From an uncultured Collinsella sp. (GTDB taxonomy: Bacteria; Actinomycetota; Coriobacteriia; Coriobacteriales; Coriobacteriaceae), in the NCBI GenBank assembly GCA_900545555.1, contig UQZI01000054.1:1-14902 (forward strand): a stretch of 14,902 bases of DNA. The letters run 5' to 3'. This document shows positions 1-7,043 of this stretch, piece after piece (position 1 is the stretch's first letter; each line of letters starts with the position of its first letter). The position numbers were made by a program, and so were the translations under genes. Below the pieces are notes generated by a model, which was given only the letters and a program-made list of their open reading frames with translations, was not told where the DNA came from and made no database searches.

Positions 1-207
1 CGGCTCATCCGCCATGATGATGGGCGGGCGGGTCGAGATGGCGCGGGCGATGGCGGCATACTGCTTCTGGGCCGGCTTGGCGCCGTGGGCCCAGGTGTCG
101 GTGCGGTGGGGCCAGCCCATCCACACGCGATCCTGCGGGGCGAACTCGGCGGGCATGAAGAAGCCGTCGGCCTTGGGGGTGGACTCGGACTCGGTGATCG
201 TACGCAT
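1..207 (-). CDS. aguA: Agmatine deiminase, N-terminal 69 codons (partial)
   Basis: Agmatine deiminase hydrolyses agmatine to N-carbamoylputrescine plus ammonia in the cytosol. Only the N-terminus is in the window; the gene runs off the left edge. Read on the minus strand, the protein contains FFMPAEFAPQDRVWMGWPHR, then a GAKPAQKQYAAIARAI segment and an MADEP segment. This is the characteristic start of the porphyromonas-type agmatine deiminase family (guanidino-group-modifying enzymes). The catalytic Cys/His/Asp residues lie further on and cannot be checked. The ATG at 205-207 is preceded by a strong Shine-Dalgarno GGAGGAAAT. It follows aguB and aguD on the same strand, so it is the third gene of an agmatine deiminase operon, separated from aguD by 366 nt of non-coding sequence. 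A carbamate kinase gene would be expected beyond the window. Confidence 0.9.
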   Translation of the reverse strand, partial: MRTITESESTPKADGFFMPAEFAPQDRVWMGWPHRTDTWAHGAKPAQKQYAAIARAISTRPPIIMADEP

Positions 208-573
208 AAGATTTCCTCCAAATCGAACGATCGCTTGCTGCGGGCGGGTTACCCGCAGCCTAAAACCAAGAGATGGTAGGCGCCCGTTCCCCGGCAAAGG
301 TCGGGGCGCCCGGTGCCGGTTTTCACGGAATCGCACCGGCAAGCGACGACGTAACCAAGTGCGCGGAGACAAAACGCACGAAGGATACGGAAGAGAGATT
401 GGGGTGGGCGGTGGTTACCGGAGCAATAGCTCACACCCACCCCAGGGAATGGTTAGCAAACCTGTCGCTTGGCACGCCTCCAAAGAGGCCGGAGTGCCCG
501 GAGTCGGGAACGACAAGCCCGACGAAGCGCACGTTGGTACGCGAGGAGGGTCGGAGTCCCAGAACCGGGTGCT
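208..573 (-). other. 366-nt structured non-coding spacer, possible cis-acting or small RNA
   Basis: No convincing gene lies here. The stretch is crowded with perfect inverted repeats (plus coordinates): 503-508/518-523; 471-475/494-498 stacked on 476-480/485-489; 451-454/459-462; a three-way junction at 401-443; 359-363/375-379; 315-320/335-340; 289-293/302-306; 237-244/252-259. A longer-range 7-bp pairing, 341-347 with 464-470, would enclose the junction and sits directly next to two other stems. The loop GGTT (413-416) could also pair with AACC (353-356). No U-rich run follows any stem, so these are not ordinary terminators. Read on the minus strand it would be the 5' leader of aguA or a processed RNA. 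I recognise no riboswitch consensus. Confidence 0.5.
401..443 (-). other. Perfect three-way-junction fold inside the aguD-aguA spacer
   Basis: GGGGTGGG (401-408) pairs with CCCACCCC (436-443). Inside, CGGT (409-412) pairs with ACCG (417-420), and GAGC (421-424) pairs with GCTC (429-432). Both inner hairpins have four-base loops, and only three junction bases (433-435) are unpaired. All 16 pairs are Watson-Crick. The geometry is compact and could form from either strand, so the sequence alone does not fix the strand. Confidence 0.5.
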
Positions 574-2013
574 CTAGTTCTCCTCGGCCTCGGCGGCCTC
601 CTCAGCGAGACGCTGGGCTGCGAGCTCAGGGGTCAGACCCTTGTACTCTTCCTTGCGGCCCTTAGCGCTGACGACGCGGACGACCTCGCCGATGAGCACG
701 AGCACGATGAAGATGACGATCATCGGGACCTTGTCGCCAATTTCAGCAGCGGAGAACGGAATCAGCGTTGCAACGATGGCAAGAACCAGCTCGATGCAGG
801 GGATGGCAAGCATAACCTTCATCATGGCACCCTTAAACGGGAACGTGAAGATGCGCTCACGGTTCGGGTCGTTCTTACGAAGGTTGAGGAATGCCGGGAA
901 CATCGGGATGTAGGTGAGCAGCAGGAAGACGACGGAGGTGCCGAAGAGCATCCAGAAGACACCGTTGGAGATGGCGTCGATGGGAACGAGCTGCAGGCAC
1001 AGCACCAGGGAGGCAACGACGGCGTTGACCAGGTTGGCGCCGTTGGGCATGTCGTCCTCGGAGATCATCGAGGCGAAGACCTTGGGCATGTTGCCGTGCT
1101 CGGCAGCGTAGCGAGCGACGGAGTTGACGCCGAAGGACCAAGCAGCCATGTTAGCGAACAGGGTGATCAGGAAGGCGATGCAGATGACCTTGAAGATCAT
1201 GGAGTCGCCCACCATGGTCTGGACTGCGACGATCATGCCGTAGTCGGGGTCGATGGAGTCGGCCGGCACAGCGGCGCCGATGCCGAAGCCAGCGAACAGG
1301 TAGATGACGGCAATAGCCACGCCACCGACAATGATAGCCTTGGGAATATCGCGAGCGGGATCGGCCATGTCATCGGTCATGGTGCAGATGACCTCGAAGC
1401 CCATGAAGTTAAAGATGATGATCGACAGATAGCCAAGAGCGTTGGTGTTGGTGAGTTCGGGCAGGAAGGTGGCAGCGGACATGTCGTTCGCAAAACCGTT
1501 CTCCATGGCATACCAAATGCCCAGAGCGCCGACGATAACGGCAACGGCGACCTTGATGATAGCGCCTCCGTTAAGGACCCACTCGGAGTCGGCCGCCTTG
1601 GAGCGCCCCATGAGGTAGACGATCCACACAAAGGCAAGTTCGATACCCATCTTGGCGATTAGGTTGAACTCGACGCCAAAGACCATGCCCAGGATGTCGG
1701 GGAACATGGTAGCCAGCGAGGCGATCCACAGCGGGTAGTTGACCCAGTAGTAGTACGAAATGCGGGCGCCCCACTTGTCGCCCAGGCCATCGCGTACCCA
1801 GTCGTAAATGCCGCCCTCGCCGTCATAGGTGGTGCCGAGCTCGGCGACAACCATGCCGTAAGGGAGCAGGAAGGTCAGGATCAGGAAGATCCACCAGAAG
1901 AACTGCTGGTTGCCAATGGCAGCAGCAGGTGCGGCGGCCTCGCAAACGAAGACGACGCAGATGATGGTCGAAATGACCGTCAAGAAGGAAAGCTTTTTCT
2001 TTCCGTCGCTCAT
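574..2013 (-). CDS. aguD: APC-family agmatine/putrescine antiporter-type permease
   Basis: A 479-aa integral membrane protein of the amino acid-polyamine-organocation superfamily. It has about twelve hydrophobic segments, starting with one at about residues 9-30. Acidic family-type motifs are visible: AELGTTYDGEGGIYDWV in the second/third helix region and a later GFEVICTMTDDMADPARDIPKAI, the classic APC loop around helix 6. The C-terminus is a cytosolic tail rich in Ala and Glu. Lying between aguB and aguA, it matches AguD, which exchanges external agmatine for internal putrescine; substrate assignment rests on this context. The ATG at 2011-2013 has an AAGGAG site just upstream. The length is normal for the family. 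It is co-oriented with aguB across a 133-nt spacer that contains two hairpins. Confidence 0.88.
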   Translation of the reverse strand: MSDGKKKLSFLTVISTIICVVFVCEAAAPAAAIGNQQFFWWIFLILTFLLPYGMVVAELGTTYDGEGGIYDWVRDGLGDKWGARISYYYWVNYPLWIASLATMFPDILGMVFGVEFNLIAKMGIELAFVWIVYLMGRSKAADSEWVLNGGAIIKVAVAVIVGALGIWYAMENGFANDMSAATFLPELTNTNALGYLSIIIFNFMGFEVICTMTDDMADPARDIPKAIIVGGVAIAVIYLFAGFGIGAAVPADSIDPDYGMIVAVQTMVGDSMIFKVICIAFLITLFANMAAWSFGVNSVARYAAEHGNMPKVFASMISEDDMPNGANLVNAVVASLVLCLQLVPIDAISNGVFWMLFGTSVVFLLLTYIPMFPAFLNLRKNDPNRERIFTFPFKGAMMKVMLAIPCIELVLAIVATLIPFSAAEIGDKVPMIVIFIVLVLIGEVVRVVSAKGRKEEYKGLTPELAAQRLAEEAAEAEEN

Positions 2014-2044
2014 GATGAGCTCCTTCGCTCAGTCTTGGACAGAT

Positions 2045-2120
2045 CCGAGGCCCTAAGGTATTAAGGCAATTGCTTGGGCCTCGGTGGGCGGGCGACAGGA
2101 GACGAGCATCCGCCGCCCGC
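2045..2120 (-). promoter_or_regulatory. Two hairpins in the aguB-aguD spacer
   Basis: A 9-bp perfect inverted repeat (CCGAGGCCC 2045-2053 with GGGCCTCGG 2076-2084, 22-nt loop) is followed by a 7-bp one (GCGGGCG 2088-2094 with CGCCCGC 2114-2120). Neither is followed by a U-tract on the minus strand. They are more likely mRNA stability or processing elements, or a partial attenuator between aguB and aguD, than a full terminator. Confidence 0.45.
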
Positions 2121-2146
2121 AAACGTGCTTTTAGAAGCCTTGAGGC

Positions 2147-3220
2147 TTAGAGCTGCTCGAGAGCCTCGAGAGCGGCGTGGAGCTCAGCCTTGGCGGAGTA
2201 CTCGACACACTCGTCGTTGAGCGGGGTGCGCTTGCCCAGGGCGGCAAGGAGAGCACGAATGGAGTGCTTGCGGTTCTCGGCCTCGACCCAGCACAGGGAG
2301 CGCTCGGGATCGTCCATGACCTCGTCGACGACCTCCTCGTTGCGGGTGGCCGGCAGGCAGTGCATGAACTTGGAGTTGGGGCCGGCGAAGTTCATCATGT
2401 CCATGGTGACCTGATACTTGGGATAGAACACGTCCATGTAGTTCTCGCCCGAGACCTCCTCGTCGTACAGGCCATACCACACGTCGGTGTAGATGAAGTC
2501 GGCGCCCTTGATGCACTCGATGTCGTCGGAGATGACGACCGAGCCGCCGGAGACCTTGCAGTTCTCCTCGGCGATAGCCATCATCTGCTTGCCGAACTCG
2601 GCGCGCTCCTCGACGGTGCCAACATGCAGGCCGCCGTCGGGGATCTGGTGGCCCTTAGGTCCAAACTGGACAAACTTCATGCCGACCTTGGAGGCGATGA
2701 ACATGAGGGAGACGCAGACCTGGGTGGCGTCGCCGATGAAGGCTAGGGTGCAGTCCTCGATCTTCTTGCCCTCGGGGAGGTTCTCGAGCATGGTCATGAG
2801 GTCGCCCATCTCCTGCGTGGGATGGTTGAACTCGGACATGCCGTTGATGACGGGCACAGCGGAGCCCTCGGCGAGGCCGACGACGTCCTTGTGACGGTCA
2901 ACGCGAGCCATCATGATGTCGAGCAGCGAGCCCATAACGCGAGCGGTGTCGCCCAGGGACTCGTGACCGCCGAGCTGGATGGTGCCAGGGCCATAGAACT
3001 GAGCATGGCCACCGAGGTCGGTCATAGCGGTCTCGAAGGAAAGACGAGTGCGGGTGGAGACCTGCTGGAAGATCATGCCAAGGCTCTTGTTGCGGAGCAG
3101 GTGCGGATAATAACCGTCAACCTTGATGGCCTTCTTCATTGCCAGGCCAAGATCCTCGATAGCCAGAATCTGCTCTTTAGTGAAGTCGTTGGTGTCGATG
3201 AAATCCTTAGGCAGTGCCAT
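2147..3220 (-). CDS. aguB: Putrescine carbamoyltransferase
   Basis: A 357-aa enzyme of the aspartate/ornithine carbamoyltransferase fold. It phosphorolyses N-carbamoylputrescine to putrescine and carbamoyl phosphate, the second step of the agmatine deiminase pathway. The carbamoyl-phosphate motif STRTR is at residues 55-59, HPTQ at 133-136 and HCLP at 287-290. The segments GPGTIQLGGHES (about 78-88), DVWYGLYDEEVSGE (about 246-259) and VFYPKYQV are typical of putrescine rather than ornithine transferases. The C-terminal helical extension (about 335-357) fits the extra helix that this subfamily uses for trimer contacts. I chose the ATG at 3218-3220, preceded by GGAAAGGAAA. The frame stays open 81 bp further upstream, but that stretch has no ribosome site and no family similarity. 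Divergent from the aguR-like regulator. Confidence 0.93.
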   Translation of the reverse strand: MALPKDFIDTNDFTKEQILAIEDLGLAMKKAIKVDGYYPHLLRNKSLGMIFQQVSTRTRLSFETAMTDLGGHAQFYGPGTIQLGGHESLGDTARVMGSLLDIMMARVDRHKDVVGLAEGSAVPVINGMSEFNHPTQEMGDLMTMLENLPEGKKIEDCTLAFIGDATQVCVSLMFIASKVGMKFVQFGPKGHQIPDGGLHVGTVEERAEFGKQMMAIAEENCKVSGGSVVISDDIECIKGADFIYTDVWYGLYDEEVSGENYMDVFYPKYQVTMDMMNFAGPNSKFMHCLPATRNEEVVDEVMDDPERSLCWVEAENRKHSIRALLAALGKRTPLNDECVEYSAKAELHAALEALEQL

Positions 3221-3374
3221 GTCGATTTCCTTTCCGCCGGTCTTGCCGACTATTACTATGAGGCGCTCGAACATCACGCCTCGTGTTGACAAGACCATCA
3301 TTCACCCGTATGCAATTTTTACCTAGTTTATTCGGGATTAAAGACCGTTCATGGAGTTACACCCTCTCTAATCC

Positions 3375-3403
3375 AATATAAACCCGCAGGTCAAGAGTTT
3401 ACA
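3375..3403 (-). promoter_or_regulatory. Candidate aguB promoter with weak -35, activator-dependent type
   Basis: On the minus strand, TATATT (3375-3380) matches the -10 consensus at 5 of 6 positions. At 17-bp spacing the -35 position (3398-3403) reads TGTAAA, a poor match. That poor -35 lies inside the GTAAAC repeat described for 3397-3434. Such a layout is common for promoters that need an activator touching the -35 region, and it fits AguR-dependent transcription. The implied leader is about 150 nt. An alternative -35 (TTGACC, 3389-3394) has no good -10 at proper spacing. Confidence 0.4.
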
Positions 3404-3434
3404 GGGGGTTTACCGTCTGGAACCGCGAACGGTA
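3397..3434. promoter_or_regulatory. Candidate AguR operator: direct and inverted repeats
   Basis: GTTTAC occurs at 3397-3402 and again at 3408-3413, 11 bp start to start, so both face the same side of the helix. Overlapping the second copy, TACCGT (3411-3416) forms an inverted repeat with ACGGTA (3429-3434). The cluster is centred near -37 relative to the candidate aguB start, the usual position for a LuxR-type activator overlapping -35. The binding protein is inferred from position only. Confidence 0.4.
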
Positions 3435-3481
3435 TGCGGCTATGTTGTATCTTGGCGTCTAATCCGCAATGGAACGAAGGG

Positions 3482-3511
3482 TTGAGACGTCTATATCCCA
3501 CAAGGTATACA
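3482..3511 (+). promoter_or_regulatory. Candidate sigma-70 promoter of the aguR-like gene
   Basis: TTGAGA (3482-3487) and TATACA (3506-3511) are separated by 18 bp, which is acceptable spacing. The implied start near 3518 leaves a leader of about 30 nt before the ATG at 3549. GAGAGGA (3533-3539) serves as ribosome site. Confidence 0.5.
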
Positions 3512-3548
3512 TGGCTCGGCCATAGGTGAAATGAGAGGACGGTGACAG

Positions 3549-4514
3549 ATGAACACCCTGATGTTCTTCTATACCCTAGCGATTCTCCTGATTTGTATTG
3601 TGACGGCAGTGCTTTCGCTTGCCGCCTATGCCTCGTCCCGTCGACGTTTCTTTATCTATGGCAGTGGCGTTTTTATTTGCTACGCCATCGAGATGACCGA
3701 GATCTTCTTTTTTGAATACACGTTGCAAAACGAGAGTTTTCCGGCCAGCGACTATTACTCAATTACCATGCCTGTGTTGCGGACCCTTGTGGCGACCGCT
3801 TCACAGGCTTTTATTTGGCTGATTGCCATGGACTTGCTCGATAAGCATTCTAAAAAGCAGTTCGCTATCCCCGTCTTAACGTTTTTGCTGTGCGAGTCGC
3901 TGGCTATCGTCGCAGTCCCCTCCGGCCCCATGCGTCAGTGGATCTACTACACGATACGCCAGGCATTCCTTGTCTTTGTTGGACTGTATATCTTTTGGAC
4001 GGCTCATAAGAGTACAGAGGTTGAGCTGAAGGCACGCGTTAACAACCAGCGAAAGCACCTGATTATCGGCGCTATTCTGGTCGGTTGCATCGTTGCCGAG
4101 GATTTCTGCAACATCCTTGTCATCCCCATGAGTCTGGCGCCCTCTTGGCTGCAGCTTTATCTATCCGAGCGCAACTTTAGCGAGAACGTCTTTGCGTGCT
4201 ACTTTGCGATTCTGCTGATTATCTACTCCTACCACGTGCTTTCAATCCGCATGCAGGAGGCGCCCGAGGAAAAGAACGTCAGCGATCTTGATCGACACAT
4301 CGAAGAGCAAATGCCCTTCTATCGCAACGCCTACAGGCTCTCCAACCGCGAGGCCGAAGTCATGCGCTTGGTTGTGCTGGGCAAGTCGAACCAAGAGATC
4401 GCTGACGAGCTATTCCTTGCCGTGGGCACCGTCAAGACCCACATCCACAACATCCTGGTCAAAACCGAGCAGCAAAACCGCACGACGTTGATCCTCCACT
4501 TTTGGAAGCGATAA
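3549..4514 (+). CDS. aguR: Seven-helix membrane regulator with LuxR-type HTH (AguR-like)
   Basis: A 321-aa one-component regulator embedded in the membrane. Seven hydrophobic segments are visible at about residues 5-27, 34-55, 76-97, 105-124, 132-151, 170-193 and 213-234. A hydrophilic linker follows, then a C-terminal LuxR/GerE helix-turn-helix: LSNREAEVMRLVVLGKSNQE starts at 264, and the recognition helix is about 292-305 (VGTVKTHIHN). AguR of Lactococcus and Enterococcus is a transmembrane LuxR-type activator that senses agmatine and turns on aguBDAC. Divergence from aguB makes the same role likely here, although membrane-LuxR proteins are also abundant in Coriobacteriia with other ligands. 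The ATG at 3549 has GAGAGGA nine bases upstream. Base composition is AT-richer than the operon it faces. The stop codon overlaps its terminator stem. Confidence 0.85.
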   Translation: MNTLMFFYTLAILLICIVTAVLSLAAYASSRRRFFIYGSGVFICYAIEMTEIFFFEYTLQNESFPASDYYSITMPVLRTLVATASQAFIWLIAMDLLDKHSKKQFAIPVLTFLLCESLAIVAVPSGPMRQWIYYTIRQAFLVFVGLYIFWTAHKSTEVELKARVNNQRKHLIIGAILVGCIVAEDFCNILVIPMSLAPSWLQLYLSERNFSENVFACYFAILLIIYSYHVLSIRMQEAPEEKNVSDLDRHIEEQMPFYRNAYRLSNREAEVMRLVVLGKSNQEIADELFLAVGTVKTHIHNILVKTEQQNRTTLILHFWKR

Positions 4515-4549
4515 CCTGCCAAAAAGGGACAGGTTTATTTTGGCAGGTT
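4513..4549 (+). terminator. Rho-independent terminator after aguR, overlapping its stop codon
   Basis: A 12-bp perfect stem (AACCTGCCAAAA 4513-4524 with TTTTGGCAGGTT 4538-4549) with a 13-nt loop is followed by TTTTA in total. The left arm begins at the last two bases of the TAA stop. The loop holds a further ACAGGTTTA segment, so CAGGTT can compete for the left arm. Confidence 0.7.
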
Positions 4550-4619
4550 TTATCTGGGCAAACGCCAACCGCCGCGAGAAAGTTGCCTTCCCTCACGGCG
4601 GTCTTCTAGCAGCCAAAAC

Positions 4620-4740
4620 CAAGTGAGTAGACTTTTTGCAGGAGGCCGAGCACACCCCGAATCGTCACAGCGCTGACCTACGGTTTTATTGAGCACTTGT
4701 CATGATGTGCTCGGCAGATCCAAAAAAGTCTACTCACTTG
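4620..4740. repeat. 121-bp palindromic element with long terminal inverted repeats
   Basis: An 18-bp perfect terminal inverted repeat (4620-4637 and 4723-4740, reading CAAGTGAGTAGACTTTTT inward) is followed after a short unmatched stretch by a second 10-bp arm pair, GCCGAGCACA (4645-4654) and TGTGCTCGGC (4706-4715). The interior of about 51 bp is non-coding and contains GAGCAC (4691-4696), which could also pair with GTGCTC. It lies between two convergent genes that each have a separate terminator. The layout is that of a miniature inverted-repeat element or a large structured intergenic repeat. I see no clear target-site duplication. Confidence 0.65.
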
Positions 4741-4763
4741 CATCTGAGAGGCATCCGATAGAC

Positions 4764-4805
4764 AAAAAACCGCCGCGGAAGGGGGCCGACTCCCTCCGCG
4801 GCGGT
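4764..4805 (-). terminator. Strong terminator of the ABC transporter operon
   Basis: An 11-bp GC-rich perfect stem (ACCGCCGCGGA 4769-4779 with TCCGCGGCGGT 4795-4805) is followed, on the minus strand, by a T-run corresponding to the A-run at 4764-4769. It lies 37 nt downstream of the permease stop codon. The plus-strand side ends in TGTTT, so it may also stop rightward transcription. Confidence 0.85.
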
Positions 4806-4841
4806 TGTTTGCGTTGGTTTTGCGACGGTTTTGTCCGCTTG

Positions 4842-7043
4842 CTACTCGCTGTAGCGGGTGGCGATGGCAGCTTGCACCATGCCAGCGCTCATGAGGTACG
4901 TCACCAGGAAGTAGTCACCATAGGCCGCCAGGAAAATCGCGCAGGTGAGGCCCACGGTGCCGCCGATGCTCATATCGCCGAATACGCTCACCAGCTCGAT
5001 GATCACCTTGAGCGCCACAAAGGAGTGCGCCAGACCCACTGCCAGCGGGAACAGGAAGAACACCGCTTGCTGTGCCATCACCGAATGCCGGATCTGACGG
5101 TCGTCACAGCCGATCTGCGCCAGCACGCGATAGCTGCGGCTGCCGTCGGCCACGTTGGAGAGCTGCTGGATCGATAGAATCGCCGCGCATGCAACGACCA
5201 ATACAAAGCCAATGTAGATGGCCAGATAGCTAATCATGCCGTTCATCTGCGCTGCTTGCGTGTACATCTCGGAACGCGTGATGAAGACTCCCCACGACCC
5301 CGGCTCCTTGCCGTCAACGAGCAGATTGTCGAGCAAGGTGTATTTAATGCTCTCGTCTGCCTTGGTCACATCCATCCCCTGTTTGTAGTTAACGAGCAGG
5401 CTACTGGCATACGGCTGCAGATTAAGTTGGGACAACAGCTCGTCGGCAACGACGACGGTACCCGGATTACTGCCCATCGCCGAGTTGGCGATGGCCGCTG
5501 TGTCCTTGTCCGACTTATCGGTTGCGGGCTTGAGCGTATGCCCGCCCAAGGTGAGGGTATGGCCCCCAGCCATGTATTTGGTGTACAGGTCGCCCAGCTC
5601 GCCGCCCATATCACACGTAAGCACGTACTGGTCGCGACCAATGCTCACCGGATCCTCGCCCATCATCTGGCGCAGTTTATTGTACTGGCTCGCCGGCGTC
5701 ACAAACAGGCCCATATCATCGGCATTGCTGCCCTCGAGCGCCTTCGCAAGCTTTTCGCCCATGGTCTTGCACATCTCGCCTGCCACCACCGAGGGGCCCG
5801 AGCCGCCAAGCGGGTAACTCAGATACGAATCGATCTGCACATGCTCACCGGCAACATCGGCGATATTGACCTTCTTGCCGGTCTCGTCGTTGTTGTCCGC
5901 CGACTTGCACTCGCCATGCCATGCAGCGTACAAATCGACCGTTGCATCTGCCAGCACCATACGATCGGCCTCAGACGGATTGACATACTCCTTGTAGTAG
6001 TCGAGCGTTTCGGGCGTGTAATAGATATACGTCTGAGACACGTCAACAGGGTTATAGCGCTCCAGATTCTCGTTCATCACGTTGGCAATAGACATACCGC
6101 ACGTCACCGAGGTAATGGCCAAAAACAGGATCATCGCGATGACGCCCATCGAAAAGCACACCGTGTTGACCTTGGCCGCAAGCTGGCGCACGGTAAACAT
6201 GTTGAGGCCGCGCCAGTACACGCCGCGCAGGCTCTGCAGCAGCTTGATGAGCATGCCCGAGAGTCCCCAGAACAGCGCAAAGGTGCCCACTGTAACCATA
6301 GCGGTCGTAATGCCAAACTGGCTCATGGCCTCTTGCAGCTTGCTGTCCGTCGCGGTTAGCGGGAACCCATCACGTAGCAGACGGTAATAGGCCACGCCCA
6401 CCAGCACCACGCCCACAGCAAAGATGGCAATCGCGATCCAGGGATTGCGCGTCTTGATGCTCTCGTTGCGACGCTCGGCACCCATGAGTTCAATGAGCTT
6501 AGTGCGACGAACGGCGCGCAGGTTCAGCAGTAACGTGAGTGCAAACATCACGAGCATGCAGGCAAGGGTCAGGTTGAACGCATGCACCGAGAAAAAGAAG
6601 CGGAAATTGGCGATCTGCGTCTTAAAGAGCGAGGCCGTAAAGAACGTCATGAGCTGGGAGAGCCCCACGCCCAGCAAAATGCCGGCGGCAAAGGCCACGA
6701 CCGATACTATCACGGTCTCGAGCGCCATGATCGTGGCGACGCGCCCGCGCCCCATGCCGAGCACCTGGTACAGGCCAAACTCCTTTTTGCGGCGTTTCAT
6801 GATGAAGTTATTGGCATACACCATCAAAAAGGCCATCACACCGGCCAAAAAGTACGTCAGGTAGCCGAGCATGCTGCCCATAACCTGTGCCAAGCCCTCT
6901 TCATCGATGCCGGCGATGTCGACCTGCATCGAGATGGTGTTAAAGGCATAGAAGACCGTGACGCCCAGGGTGAGCGTCAAAAGGTAGACGAGGTAGTCGC
7001 GGCCGGCGCGGCGGACGTTGCCCCAAGCGAGTTTACAGAGCAT
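4842..7043 (-). CDS. BceB-type ABC transporter permease (FtsX superfamily)
   Basis: A 733-aa membrane protein. It has one N-terminal helix (about 17-37), then three-helix FtsX blocks (about 57-180), further helices (about 203-225, 245-270, 296-320), a large extracytoplasmic domain (about 325-600) and three C-terminal helices. This is the architecture of BceB/VraG-like permeases, which pair with a BceA ATPase to remove peptide antibiotics from lipid II cycle targets or to sense them. The loop MKRRKKEFGLYQVLGMGRGR after the third helix is the usual FtsX-family coupling segment. The ATG at 7041-7043 is preferred: it has GGTGAGG six bases upstream and gives the family-typical MLCKLAWGNVRR start. 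A GTG 12 bp further upstream is possible. It overlaps the ATPase stop by 11 nt, implying translational coupling. The peptide substrate cannot be told from sequence. Confidence 0.85.
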   Translation of the reverse strand: MLCKLAWGNVRRAGRDYLVYLLTLTLGVTVFYAFNTISMQVDIAGIDEEGLAQVMGSMLGYLTYFLAGVMAFLMVYANNFIMKRRKKEFGLYQVLGMGRGRVATIMALETVIVSVVAFAAGILLGVGLSQLMTFFTASLFKTQIANFRFFFSVHAFNLTLACMLVMFALTLLLNLRAVRRTKLIELMGAERRNESIKTRNPWIAIAIFAVGVVLVGVAYYRLLRDGFPLTATDSKLQEAMSQFGITTAMVTVGTFALFWGLSGMLIKLLQSLRGVYWRGLNMFTVRQLAAKVNTVCFSMGVIAMILFLAITSVTCGMSIANVMNENLERYNPVDVSQTYIYYTPETLDYYKEYVNPSEADRMVLADATVDLYAAWHGECKSADNNDETGKKVNIADVAGEHVQIDSYLSYPLGGSGPSVVAGEMCKTMGEKLAKALEGSNADDMGLFVTPASQYNKLRQMMGEDPVSIGRDQYVLTCDMGGELGDLYTKYMAGGHTLTLGGHTLKPATDKSDKDTAAIANSAMGSNPGTVVVADELLSQLNLQPYASSLLVNYKQGMDVTKADESIKYTLLDNLLVDGKEPGSWGVFITRSEMYTQAAQMNGMISYLAIYIGFVLVVACAAILSIQQLSNVADGSRSYRVLAQIGCDDRQIRHSVMAQQAVFFLFPLAVGLAHSFVALKVIIELVSVFGDMSIGGTVGLTCAIFLAAYGDYFLVTYLMSAGMVQAAIATRYSE

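Larger units (their letters stand above)
4550..4841. other. Gene-free convergent spacer with palindromes
   Basis: No coding potential is seen. Besides the 4620-4740 element and the 4764-4805 terminator, there is a 7-bp inverted repeat ACCGCCG (4568-4574)/CGGCGGT (4596-4602) followed by CTTCT. The last resembles a second weak terminator for the rightward transcript. Confidence 0.5.

Noticed and set aside
315..340. Cobalamin-riboswitch-like string GGTGCGATTCC on the minus strand
   Set aside because: Only this short piece matches; the conserved B12 box and the rest of the core are missing, and the downstream gene is unrelated to cobalamin.
401..443. T-box or tRNA-like reading of the GGGTGGG/GGTAACC stretch
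   Set aside because: The T-box GGGTGGNACC core is not present in order, and no cloverleaf with acceptor and anticodon arms can be drawn.
469..1662. Long plus-strand open frame of 397 codons over aguD
   Set aside because: It is antisense to the permease, with a His/Asp/Gly/Val-rich product typical of a high-GC shadow frame; the minus-strand product has clear family motifs and a ribosome site.
3221..3301. N-terminal extension of aguB to 3301
   Set aside because: No ribosome site, no similarity to carbamoyltransferases, and the start at 3220 has a good site and the family-typical N-terminus.
5256..6359. Plus-strand open frame of 367 codons over the permease
   Set aside because: Antisense, rich in His/Arg/Leu, and without a ribosome site or family motif.
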